DNA from: Acidobacteriota bacterium
GTDB lineage: Bacteria > Acidobacteriota > Terriglobia > UBA7540
Assembly (NCBI GenBank): GCA_021789565.1
Contig: JAJYJL010000100.1
Location: forward strand, 1-8,675
DNA: 8,675 nt
Reading direction: 5' to 3'
Below, piece after piece: positions 1-6,275 of the stretch (positions are counted from its first letter, which is position 1; each line of letters starts with the position of its first letter). A program made the position numbers and the translations under genes. The notes under the pieces were generated by a model. It saw only the letters and a list, made by a program, of their open reading frames with translations, was not told the origin of the DNA and did no database searches.

Positions 1-278
1 GAGATGTGCGACGGCCCGGTCAACGGAATGGCCGTATAGGCATTCTCAAACAGGACGCCATGCGCCGCCAGATTGTCGATGGTGGGCGAAGTCCGGCGGG
101 CATATCCGTAACAGGAAAGATGGTCGGCCCGGGTGGTATCAAAAGTAATCAGCAGCACGTTCGGCGCGTCTTTCAGGTCGAATTGCGCTTTGTGGAGCTT
201 GATCTTCTGGCGCGGCCCGGCCAGGGAGACCAACGGCAGAAATAGAAACATGAACAGAGCGCCCGTGGTTCGGCGCAT
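1..278 (-). CDS. Sulfatase / alkaline phosphatase superfamily protein, N-terminal part (runs off the left edge)
   Basis: The 92 visible codons start at ATG 276-278, behind a strong ribosome site (GGAGGT on the minus strand, 285-290). Residues 1-20 are a likely signal peptide (MRR, hydrophobic core, SLA before the probable cut), so the protein should be exported. The strand NVLLITFDTTRADHLSCYG (residues 40-58) is the first metal-binding segment of the sulfatase fold, with D47 as the expected ligand. FENAYTAIPLTGPSH (77-91) is the nucleophile region. Cys or Ser of the C/S-x-P-S-R sulfatase signature is replaced by Thr87 in T-G-P-S-H, so formylglycine cannot form there. Thr is the nucleophile in phosphoglycerol transferases and other alkaline-phosphatase relatives, so the substrate may be a phospho-ester rather than a sulfate. 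The gene follows the ABC ATPase by 80 bases on the same strand and may be co-transcribed. Family membership is secure; the substrate is unknown. Confidence 0.88.
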   Translation of the reverse strand, partial: MRRTTGALFMFLFLPLVSLAGPRQKIKLHKAQFDLKDAPNVLLITFDTTRADHLSCYGYARRTSPTIDNLAAHGVLFENAYTAIPLTGPSHI

Positions 279-284
279 GAAAAC

Positions 285-290
285 ACCTCC
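285..290 (-). promoter_or_regulatory. Ribosome binding site of the sulfatase-like gene
   Basis: The plus-strand bases acctcc read GGAGGT on the minus strand, six bases before ATG 276-278. The site fixes the start of the edge-truncated gene. Confidence 0.8.
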
Positions 291-358
291 AATTTCGCGT
301 TCGGTATCAAAAGCCCTTGTTGCGAAAATGCTCCGGAAGCACTGGAACTCCCCCAACC

Positions 359-1132
359 TCAATGGCGAATGTGGCCCGCGGGACGCTGCGCCCACTCGGA
401 CGACGAATCCACTTCACTCGTCATTCGCTCACGCTCCACGCTACCATCCTTCATCTGGATGATCCGGTCGGCGCGAAGCGCCACCTCCAGATTGTGGGTC
501 ACCATAACGATGGTCAAGCCCAGCTCATCCTTCAGCTTCAGCAGCAGATCCAGTACGGCCTCGGCGTTTCGTGAATCCAGGTTTCCCGTCGGCTCATCGG
601 CCAGCAGGATGTCCGGATCGTTAATCAGCGCGCGCGCGATGGCCACCCGCTGCTGCTCGCCCGAAGAAAGTTCGCTCACTTTCCGAAGCCTCTTTTTCTC
701 AAGCCCCACGGCCACCAGCAGATCATCAATCACCCTGGGGGAACCACACTGTTTCCAGCCCATCAATCGAGGGGCCTCAATGTTGTCCCTGGCGGAAAGA
801 AAACCCAGCAGGTTGAACCGCTGGAACACAAAACCGATCCGCGTATTGCGCATGCGGGCCCGGGCCGTATCTGACAGAGAGGAAATCGATACGCCGTCAA
901 TCAGTACTTCGCCGGCAGTCGGCTCCGCCAGCCCGGCAATCAGGTACAACAACGTGGATTTGCCGGAGCCCGAGGGTCCCATGATGGCCGTAAATTCCCC
1001 CGCTGGTATTTTCAAGTTCAGCGCATTGACGGCCGGTGGAGAGCCCGACGTGCCATCGTAGATCTTGGTCAGGGCACGGGCTTCGATCAAGGTTCGTGCC
1101 ACTCCGTCGTTGATGCCAGTCGTGTTACTCAT
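359..1132 (-). CDS. ABC transporter ATP-binding protein, MacB/LolD type
   Basis: This 257-residue ATPase powers the permease encoded just upstream. All nucleotide-binding motifs are intact: Walker A GPSGSGKST (residues 52-60), Q-loop Q104 in FVFQRFNLL, signature LSSGEQQRVAIARAL (155-169), Walker B ILLADEP (175-181), D-loop NLDS (184-187) and switch His213 in VTHN. The order, and wording such as FQRFNLL and ADEPTGNLDS, fit the LolD/MacB/FtsE-like subfamily, which serves FtsX-type permeases in lipoprotein or peptide export and in mechanotransmission. The ATG lies inside the end of the permease gene (8-base overlap, ATGAGTAA arrangement), so translation is probably coupled; no strong separate ribosome site is visible. 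After residue 232 there is a charged tail (about 25 residues) that the core fold does not need. Subfamily is confident; the cargo is unknown. Confidence 0.95.
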   Translation of the reverse strand: MSNTTGINDGVARTLIEARALTKIYDGTSGSPPAVNALNLKIPAGEFTAIMGPSGSGKSTLLYLIAGLAEPTAGEVLIDGVSISSLSDTARARMRNTRIGFVFQRFNLLGFLSARDNIEAPRLMGWKQCGSPRVIDDLLVAVGLEKKRLRKVSELSSGEQQRVAIARALINDPDILLADEPTGNLDSRNAEAVLDLLLKLKDELGLTIVMVTHNLEVALRADRIIQMKDGSVERERMTSEVDSSSEWAQRPAGHIRH

Positions 1133-2231
1133 AAGCTAGCGCTGCAATCGGCTCGCTGGCGCTTGCGCGGTAGGCGGGATAGGCCCCACCCAGCACCGCG
1201 CTGGCCAGCGCAATCGCAGCCACCCGCAGGACAGCTCCTGCAGGCAGCAGAAAATGAAGCGCCGGATAAATCCATAAAACGATCTCTCTGGTCAGGAAAT
1301 AAAAGACCAGGGAAAGACCTCCGCCAAACAGGCACAGCAGGCAGGCTTCACCCAAAAACAACCGAAGCATATAGGGGCGACTGGCTCCGAGCGCACGCAG
1401 AATCCCCAACTCCCGCGTCTGCCCCAGCACTTGAACATAAAGCGCAAGAAATATCACCAGAAAATTGATGACCCCGGCAAACACCACAATCACCAGCAGG
1501 AACTGCCTCAACCCCAGGAATGACGAGGGCGTGATCAGCGTGGCAAGGTCGCTCATCCGAGTAATCTGGTAGTCCTGCAGCACACCGCCGCCAAAGGCTC
1601 GCAGGTCGTTTTCCACTGCCAGGTCCGAAACTCCCGGCGCGCATTTTACAAAAATCACCGCGCACTTTCCCGGCGCCAGCAAATCCTGAAGCGTCTTGAG
1701 CGGCACAAAGACCCGGGCTCCCCTGCCGTGTTCCACCACTCCGCAAACCGTGAAGTGATGGTCCAGGATATTCAGCGTGCTGCCCACATGGACGTTGTGG
1801 CTTTTGACGTAAACATCGTCAACCAGTGCCGTGTAGGGGCCGGAAAACGGGCCGCCCTGAAGGTATTCAAAGCCTCCTGTCACACGGTTAAAACTCGGCA
1901 GGTCGATGCCAAAAATGGCCTCCAGGCGGTTGGTAAAGCTGACGTTGGTGGCTGTCGGCGTCGCGGCCTCAACCCCGTGGACCTCCGTGATCTTCTGCGC
2001 CAGCGCGTCGGGCATCACGTTTTCGCCGAGACCCAGAATGTAAGAAGAGTGTGGCGGTTGAATCATCAGGTCCGCTCCAATCCCTTCCGTCCGCTGGATC
2101 TTTTCCTGCATTACGCCGTTCGACAAGCCCTTGATCACCAACCCCAGCAGCAGCGCCACGCTGATCATGATCATCGACAGCAGCATCCTGACCGGATGTT
2201 GCATCAGTTGTCGGAGCATCAGCTTGAGCAC
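1125..2231 (-). CDS. ABC transporter permease, FtsX/MacB family
   Basis: This 368-residue inner-membrane permease has four predicted membrane helices, at about residues 14-35, 243-268, 291-313 and 334-355. Between the first and second lies a roughly 200-residue extracytoplasmic domain of the MacB_PCD kind. After the second helix comes QTRELGILRALGAS (271-284), the coupling segment typical of FtsX-family permeases; the C-terminus GGAYPAYRASASEPIAAL is also typical. Helix number and length suit a LolE/DevC-like half-transporter acting as a dimer with the overlapping ATPase. The start is taken as GTG 2229-2231: the reading begins MLKLMLRQLMQHPVRMLL, and GGAGGGG lies about 13 bases upstream, a rather long spacing. 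An ATG four codons later is the alternative. No membrane-fusion protein gene is adjacent, as would be expected for a MacAB pump. Cargo cannot be read from sequence. Confidence 0.93.
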   Translation of the reverse strand: MLKLMLRQLMQHPVRMLLSMIMISVALLLGLVIKGLSNGVMQEKIQRTEGIGADLMIQPPHSSYILGLGENVMPDALAQKITEVHGVEAATPTATNVSFTNRLEAIFGIDLPSFNRVTGGFEYLQGGPFSGPYTALVDDVYVKSHNVHVGSTLNILDHHFTVCGVVEHGRGARVFVPLKTLQDLLAPGKCAVIFVKCAPGVSDLAVENDLRAFGGGVLQDYQITRMSDLATLITPSSFLGLRQFLLVIVVFAGVINFLVIFLALYVQVLGQTRELGILRALGASRPYMLRLFLGEACLLCLFGGGLSLVFYFLTREIVLWIYPALHFLLPAGAVLRVAAIALASAVLGGAYPAYRASASEPIAALAYE

Positions 2232-2553
2232 GGTCGTTTCCCAACCCCTCCGATTAACTTCCCTTACGCCTGCTTTTACTTATCTTACGGCAATTGGATG
2301 AGTTTTTACGAGGCGGGGTTGTGACGAACTGCGGGACCGGGAGCAATCCCCTGGAAGAATTGGCTTCCGGCGTCAGAGCATCATGAATGACTTGGGCACC
2401 AGTTTGAAAGGAAATTCAGAGGTTGCGGCTGCAAATAAAAAACTGGTCCGTAGAGGACCAGTTGTAGAAAATTAAGGAAACATAACGGCCCACCAGCACT
2501 CACCGCCCGGGTGGCAGGACGGGCCCCAGCCAGGGCCAGTTACCTGATGTCGC
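2232..2553. other. Gene-free stretch upstream of the ABC operon
   Basis: These 322 bases separate the permease start from the end of the XRE gene. They hold the XRE terminator (2433-2463) and the GGAGGGG ribosome site of the permease (about 2245-2251). The ABC operon promoter should lie between about 2260 and 2430. That part is AT-richer near 2260-2310, but I found no convincing -35/-10 pair. No coding sequence is supported. Confidence 0.6.
2433..2463 (-). terminator. Intrinsic terminator of the XRE regulator gene
   Basis: A perfect 9-base inverted repeat (AACTGGTCC at 2441-2449, GGACCAGTT at 2455-2463) encloses a 5-base loop. Read on the minus strand, the hairpin is followed directly by TTTTTTATTT. 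It lies about 90 bases beyond the XRE stop codon and insulates the ABC operon from it. Confidence 0.88.
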
Positions 2554-2952
2554 TTACCGGACTGCCGGCAGTGGCCGCTCGGCCAGTTTCTTGGCAAGTG
2601 TCAGTAACACGTCCCGGTCGGTTGGTGAAAGCCGTGGTTGCAGGCTCCTGAGTTTCAGCAGGAACCGCGCTTCTGCGCCGGCAGCGCCCCCCTCCTGGGC
2701 AAGGCGTTCAAGTGTCATGTCAGACGCCGCGAAATCGCACTCGCTGGGCGGCCCTTCGTCATAGTAGAAGAGCTTATAAAGGGGCACGTCCAGGGCGCCC
2801 GCAAACCTTTCCAGCGTCTCCAGAGACGGGACCGTATGGCCGTTTTCCACTCGCGAGATATAGCATCGCAGCAGCCCAGTCCTCTCCTCAATGTCCCCCT
2901 GGGACAGGTGTTTCTGCTCTCTCAACTCTTTAATCCGTTCGCCAATCCCCAT
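2554..2952 (-). CDS. XRE-family helix-turn-helix transcriptional regulator
   Basis: This 132-residue cytoplasmic DNA-binding protein has a Cro/C1-type HTH over residues 5-61. The helix-turn-helix pair is LSQGDIEERTG (16-26) and CYISRVENGHTVPS (30-43), the latter being the recognition helix and wing. A helical C-terminal part (about 78-125, with RLSPTDRDVLLTLAKKLA) probably mediates dimerisation; no ligand-binding domain is visible. GGGAGG (2961-2966 on the minus strand) sits eight bases before ATG 2950-2952, supporting the start. I recall near-identical N-terminal halves in many Acidobacteriota proteins of this length, which is the main taxonomic clue here; their targets are not known to me. 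It could regulate the ABC operon downstream, but the terminator between them means adjacency alone is weak evidence. Confidence 0.92.
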   Translation of the reverse strand: MGIGERIKELREQKHLSQGDIEERTGLLRCYISRVENGHTVPSLETLERFAGALDVPLYKLFYYDEGPPSECDFAASDMTLERLAQEGGAAGAEARFLLKLRSLQPRLSPTDRDVLLTLAKKLAERPLPAVR

Positions 2953-3286
2953 CGTAACAGCCTCCCTTGATATCTGCTGTCAGGCCCCCACAACCTCACA
3001 GGCACAAGCCTACTGGATGTTAACTATTTCGGACAAGAGTACGGGAGTACTAGCACCTGAGTTCTAAGCGTGCGACGCGGAACCATCGGCTACAGCTAAG
3101 CGATAGGAATAAAAAGACTAAGCCAATTTGGGAAGGCGGGGTGGGTGCCAGGCAGGACGAGGCTGAAATCGCTCTTCCTCCTAAATAAAGATATGCCCGA
3201 CGGCCCGGACAGAGAAAGCAATCCGAAGACATTTCGAGCCACTTATAATCTGTGCGAATACCACTTTACTTTTATTGTTCAGCGAC
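2953..3286. other. Gene-free stretch between pyrB and the XRE gene
   Basis: This 334-base region contains the XRE ribosome site (2961-2966) and should hold its promoter. A short inverted repeat AGTAC-GGGA-GTACT (3038-3051) lies about 90 bases before the XRE start and could be an operator. No intrinsic terminator is visible for pyrB, which ends at 3287. Short open frames here (for example 3050-3232 minus and the plus-strand frame from 3145) lack ribosome sites and recognisable sequence and are not called. Confidence 0.55.
3038..3051. repeat. Short inverted repeat, possible operator
   Basis: AGTAC and GTACT are 5-base complementary arms around GGGA. The element lies in the upstream region of the XRE gene, where an autoregulatory site would be expected. 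The arms are short enough to arise by chance. Confidence 0.25.
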
Positions 3287-4210
3287 TTAGTGGGATAACA
3301 GCACCGTCAACAACGCCATGCGGACAAACAGGCCATTCTGCGCTTGCCGAAAATAGGCGGCGCGACGGTCCTGATCCACTTCCATGGCGATTTCTCCCAG
3401 ACGGGGAAGGGGGTGCATGATGATGGCGTTTGTTTTCATCAGCCGGAGTGAATCCTGGTTGATGATATAGATCCCGCGACAGCTTTCATAATCGGCGATA
3501 CGGTCGCCGAAGCGCTCTTTTTGCACGCGGGTCTGATAGACTACATCAACTTCCGGCAGTACGCGATCCAGCGTGGTCTCTTCGGTAAACCACGACCCGC
3601 GTTCACGCAGGTGCTCCAGGATATCTTCCTTCATTTTCAGCAGCGGAGGCGCCACAAAGTACATCCTGGTGTCCTTAAACTTGCTCAGCAGATAGGCAAG
3701 CGAGCGGACGGTTCGCCCCTGGGCCAGGTCGCCCACCATCGCGATCTTCAGGCCATCAATGGAGCCGATTTCCTTGTGAATAGTATAGAGGTCCAGCAGC
3801 GCCTGACTGGGGTGCTGCCCCACGCCATCGCCGGCATTGATGATAGGAACACGTGAGACGGCCGCGGCCCGTTTGGCCGTCCCGACTTCACTGTGCCGCA
3901 GCACAATCACGTCCACGTAGCCATTCATGATGCGAATAGTGTCCTCCAGCGTTTCACCTTTGGCCACCGAGGAGAATTCTGCGGCGTTTTCCGTTGAAAT
4001 CACCCGCCCACCCAGCCGGTGCATGGCAGCTTCAAATGAAAACCGGGTTCGTGTGGAGGGCTCATAAAAGAGTGTGGCCATCAGCCGATGACGGTATTCG
4101 TCAGTTCCGCCACGCGCAACAAGCTTTTCCATTTCAGCGGCGACCTCAAACAGATGGTGGATCATGGGCAGGTCAAATTGCTGCGCTTCGATCACATGGT
4201 GTAGTTCCAT
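3287..4210 (-). CDS. pyrB: Aspartate carbamoyltransferase catalytic subunit
   Basis: PyrB joins carbamoyl phosphate and L-aspartate to N-carbamoyl-L-aspartate, the committed step of pyrimidine synthesis in the cytosol. The 307 residues match the usual length. The carbamoyl-phosphate site FYEPSTRTRFSFE (48-60) has S52, T53, R54 and T55. The loop SSVAKGET (80-87) carries the Ser and Lys84 donated by the neighbouring subunit. R105 and H106 follow in VLRHSE, then the GQHPSQALLDL segment with H133 and Q136. The aspartate domain shows MVGDL..GRTVRSL (R169), QTRVQ (R228) and HPLPR (266-270). All expected catalytic residues are present. The start is supported by GGAGG (4220-4224) nine bases before ATG. 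The gene stands alone: no pyrC, pyrR, carA or regulatory pyrI is adjacent, although pyrB often lies beside pyrC or pyrR. Control of the gene is not evident. Confidence 0.98.
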   Translation of the reverse strand: MELHHVIEAQQFDLPMIHHLFEVAAEMEKLVARGGTDEYRHRLMATLFYEPSTRTRFSFEAAMHRLGGRVISTENAAEFSSVAKGETLEDTIRIMNGYVDVIVLRHSEVGTAKRAAAVSRVPIINAGDGVGQHPSQALLDLYTIHKEIGSIDGLKIAMVGDLAQGRTVRSLAYLLSKFKDTRMYFVAPPLLKMKEDILEHLRERGSWFTEETTLDRVLPEVDVVYQTRVQKERFGDRIADYESCRGIYIINQDSLRLMKTNAIIMHPLPRLGEIAMEVDQDRRAAYFRQAQNGLFVRMALLTVLLSH

Positions 4211-4250
4211 TGTTCACATCCTCCGGGTGCGGGCTGCATCAGGGGCTCAA

Positions 4251-4278
4251 TTTATACTAAGAAAACAGGTTAACTCCA
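4251..4278 (-). promoter_or_regulatory. Weak candidate promoter of pyrB
   Basis: On the minus strand TATAAA (4251-4256) lies about 40 bases before the pyrB ATG, with a poor -35 (TGGAGT, 4273-4278) 16 bases upstream. Only the -10 box is convincing. It would give a leader of about 35 bases, leaving no room for an attenuator. Confidence 0.25.
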
Positions 4279-4407
4279 GAACATATCCCCAAGAGATGCC
4301 CGGCGTCAACTTGACTTGCACACAAGCCGGTGTTCGGCCCCAAATTCTAATGCGCTCAGGGTTCGAATTGTTTTTCGCCGAAGCTTTGCGCTTGAGCAAG
4401 TAATGCC

Positions 4408-4439
4408 GGATTACCCTCTAACGCTCCGAAGGGTAGTCT
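4408..4439. repeat. Imperfect hairpin in the pyrB/regulator intergenic region
   Basis: GGATTACCCT (4408-4417) can pair with AGGGTAGTCT (4430-4439) through eight Watson-Crick pairs and two G-T wobbles, around a 12-base loop. No T-run follows on either strand, so it is not a standard terminator. Function is unknown. Confidence 0.3.
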
Positions 4440-4632
4440 CCGATAGAAAATAGTGAGAACCCAGCAGGGCAAAATATCTGCAGGGTCCGGTCCCCTGGTT
4501 TTCTCCCCGTGGAAGTCTGCCAATCTTTCACGGTGAATACGGACTGGCAAGAGATTCCGGCATTCCTGTCGTTGATTGTTCCTTCATAGGCGCGAACAGG
4601 GCAGCCGGGGTTCAGCCGGTTTCGGAAGGCAT

Positions 4633-4680
4633 GTCGCACGGCTGGCATTTGGCACGCAGGGCCGTTAAGCACAGTGCGAC
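4633..4680. repeat. 7-base inverted repeat flanking the start-proximal region of the HD-GYP gene
   Basis: GTCGCAC (4633-4639) and GTGCGAC (4674-4680) are exact reverse complements 34 bases apart. The right arm abuts the GGGAG ribosome site. The arms bracket the -24/-12-like motif, so they could be protein-binding half-sites, or they may be coincidental. Confidence 0.3.
4643..4658 (+). promoter_or_regulatory. Candidate sigma-54 (-24/-12) promoter of the HD-GYP response regulator
   Basis: TGGCATTTGGCACGCA has the required GG and GC dinucleotides at the proper 10-base separation compared with TGGCAC-N5-TTGCA. The -24 half matches 5 of 6 positions and the -12 half 3 of 5. Transcription would begin near 4669, about 24 bases before the ATG and upstream of the ribosome site, which is a sensible geometry. 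No NtrC-type activator is in the window. Confidence 0.35.
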
Positions 4681-4692
4681 GGGAGCATTCAA

Positions 4693-5823
4693 ATGGGTGA
4701 CCGAGAAACCAAATCCCGGATTCTGCTTGTTGATGACGAGTGTGCCATCTGGCAGATATTGGGAGAGAAACTGGAACGAAGCGGTTTTGACTGGCTCGGA
4801 AAATCGAGCGGGGAAGAGGCGCTGGCCTGCCTGGAAAAGGAACCTTTCGACGCGGTGGTGTCAGACCTTAAAATGCCGGGCATGACCGGCATGCAACTGC
4901 TGGCTGAAATACAAAAACGGCAGCCGCATCTTGCCTTCATTATGGTCACGGGTGAAGATGACATCCGAACTGCTGTCGAGGCCATGAAGCATGGTGCGGA
5001 CGACTATCTGGTAAAGCCCTTTCACCTGGAAGCCGCGGTGGAATCATTGCGCCGTGCGTTGCATAAGAAGTTTCTGGAAGCAGAAGTGGAAAGATATCGG
5101 CACGACCTGGAAGAGATGGTCGAGCAACGGACCCACCAGCTTCAGGCTGCAACGAAGCGCATTGAGCGCGCGTACGACCAGACCCTTGAAGCCCTGGGTG
5201 CAGCCCTTGACCTTCGAGACACGGAAACCGCCGGCCATTCGCGCCGTGTCAGCCTCTATTGCCTTGCAATCGCCCGGGCCATCGGCTGCACCAATGAGCA
5301 GCTGAAGACCATCGCCCGCGGTTCCTACCTGCACGACATCGGCAAGATCGGCATCCCTGATTCCGTCCTGCTGAAGCAAGGCAAGCTGACGCCGGAAGAG
5401 ATGACCATTATGCAAACTCACGTGCGGATCGGGTACGAACTACTCAGCCGCATTCCTTTCCTGACCTCCGCTTCGGAAATCGTCCTGGCGCACCAGGAAC
5501 GATACGACGGGGCAGGGTACCCGCAGGGGCTGATCGGTGAGGAAATCCCTCTCGGTGCAAGAATTTTCGCGGTCGCCGACACCCTGGACGCAATGACATC
5601 GGATCGTCCCTACCGGCGGGCCTTGCCGTTTGAGACCGCGCGCGATGAGATTATTCGCGAGTCCGGAAAGCAATTCGATCCCGATGTCGTTCGCGTCTTC
5701 CTGTCGCTTCCTGAGGGGACCTGGGGAACCATTCGGCGCCAGGTTGCCGTATATCGAGCACGTCTGAACCATTCCGATGCCATCGAAGATGGGACGTTCG
5801 TGAGCGAAATGATGGTGAATTGA
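4693..5823 (+). CDS. Response regulator with REC and HD-GYP domains, predicted cyclic-di-GMP phosphodiesterase
   Basis: This 376-residue cytoplasmic protein begins with a receiver domain (about 8-124): acidic pair D14/D15, phosphate-accepting D58 in SDLKMPGM, T86 in MVTGEDD and K108 in LVKPF. A charged helical linker (about 125-165) leads to an HD-GYP domain (about 165-350). Expected metal and catalytic residues are present: E178 and H182 (ETAGHS), H214-D215 (YLHDIGKIGIPD), H243 (QTHV), H267 and E269, D272, the GYP triad at 275-277, and D296 in AVADTLDAMTSDRPYR. The usual HHE reads HQE, which I recall in other active-looking relatives. The family hydrolyses cyclic-di-GMP to GMP or pGpG, lowering the signal that favours biofilm life. 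The start is supported by GGGAG (4681-4685) seven bases upstream. No histidine kinase or GGDEF gene adjoins it, so its partner is elsewhere. Confidence 0.95.
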   Translation: MGDRETKSRILLVDDECAIWQILGEKLERSGFDWLGKSSGEEALACLEKEPFDAVVSDLKMPGMTGMQLLAEIQKRQPHLAFIMVTGEDDIRTAVEAMKHGADDYLVKPFHLEAAVESLRRALHKKFLEAEVERYRHDLEEMVEQRTHQLQAATKRIERAYDQTLEALGAALDLRDTETAGHSRRVSLYCLAIARAIGCTNEQLKTIARGSYLHDIGKIGIPDSVLLKQGKLTPEEMTIMQTHVRIGYELLSRIPFLTSASEIVLAHQERYDGAGYPQGLIGEEIPLGARIFAVADTLDAMTSDRPYRRALPFETARDEIIRESGKQFDPDVVRVFLSLPEGTWGTIRRQVAVYRARLNHSDAIEDGTFVSEMMVN

Positions 5824-5903
5824 AGCTGGTATGCGAGGGTGGCCCGAAAGTGGCGCTCCTTTACTGAGCATGGGCTATCAGATATCAGCCATCCGCGCGC
5901 ACT

Positions 5904-5930
5904 CCTCAATCTTCTCTATCAAGAAGGAGG
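5904..5930. repeat. Hairpin between convergent genes, possible weak terminator
   Basis: CCTC-aat-CTTCT (5904-5915) pairs with AGAAG-GAGG (5922-5930) around a 6-base loop, with a 3-base bulge. It lies between the convergent ends of the HD-GYP gene and the 108-residue gene, where terminators are expected. No T-run follows on either strand, so intrinsic termination is doubtful. Confidence 0.3.
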
Positions 5931-5948
5931 GTCCGCTGCGCCGGATGG

Positions 5949-6275
5949 TTACTGCTCAATGTAACCAAGAATCTCAGCCGTGCATCCTGCCAGCGATCTT
6001 CCCTTCTGACCTTGTCGCCTATCCTCGCGAGTGGCAAAGGCCACCTTCTGAATCATGATCCTGTATTTCTGATATTCACATTCGTCGGCCAGCACAAGAT
6101 GGTCGCTCTCCAGGAGTTCGTCAAAGCGGATTTCTTTGGCGTCAAGGCCCACTTCCGGCTGAACAACTCTGGCGACAATTTCTCCGTTTTGGTAAATCGC
6201 GTCCTGCTTCCGGTCGCCGGGACCAGTCCCGCCCATCTGAGTCATGCCTTCAGAACTGATGGTGTTTCCGCTCAC
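5949..6275 (-). CDS. Conserved-looking protein of unknown function, 108 residues
   Basis: I do not recognise an experimentally studied family. The start is GTG 6273-6275 behind a good ribosome site (GGAGGG, 6286-6291 on the minus strand, 10 bases away). The first 23 residues are Gly/Ser/Thr-rich and probably disordered. From residue 25 to the end the sequence looks like a compact soluble domain: a beta-like stretch DAIYQNGEIVARVVQPEV (25-42), then acidic FDELLESDHLVLADECEYQK (51-70), a hydrophobic YRIMIQKVAFAT (71-82), and KGRSLAGCTAEILGYIEQ (91-108). There is no signal peptide or membrane segment, so it should be cytoplasmic. I have a vague memory of similar hypothetical proteins in Acidobacteriota. 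It is a single gene, convergent with the HD-GYP gene and divergent from the beta-lactamase-like gene. Choosing this strand over the overlapping plus-strand frame (6012-6380) rests on the ribosome site and more protein-like sequence. Confidence 0.75.
   Translation of the reverse strand: MSGNTISSEGMTQMGGTGPGDRKQDAIYQNGEIVARVVQPEVGLDAKEIRFDELLESDHLVLADECEYQKYRIMIQKVAFATREDRRQGQKGRSLAGCTAEILGYIEQ

Larger units (their letters stand above)
4211..4692. other. Gene-free divergent region between pyrB and the HD-GYP regulator
   Basis: These 482 bases lie between two divergently read genes. On the pyrB side are its ribosome site and a weak -10-like box (4251-4256). In the middle is an imperfect hairpin (4408-4439). 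On the regulator side are a 7-base inverted repeat (4633-4639 and 4674-4680), a -24/-12-like motif (4643-4658) and the GGGAG ribosome site (4681-4685). The open frames here have no recognisable product. A minus-strand frame from 4672 to 4418 (84 codons) was considered and not accepted. Confidence 0.55.

Noticed and set aside
369..1061. 230-codon plus-strand open frame across the ABC ATPase gene
   Set aside because: It is the complement of a gene with all ABC motifs, and its Ser/Arg-rich product is typical of an antisense frame in GC-rich DNA.
3244..3249. TATAAT on the plus strand downstream of pyrB
   Set aside because: No -35 at proper spacing, and it would only direct transcription antisense into pyrB.
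4360..4372. GGTTCGAAT, like a tRNA T-loop or tRNA attachment remnant
   Set aside because: The flanking bases do not pair as a T-arm, and no acceptor stem or other tRNA arms are present.
4649..4665. A second sigma-54-like match starting at TTGGCAC
   Set aside because: GG is present but GC does not fall at the needed distance; only the overlapping match at 4643-4658 has both dinucleotides in place.
4418..4672. 84-codon minus-strand open frame between pyrB and the HD-GYP gene
   Set aside because: GTG start without a ribosome site, mixed codon third positions and no recognisable domain; the region overlaps likely regulatory sites.
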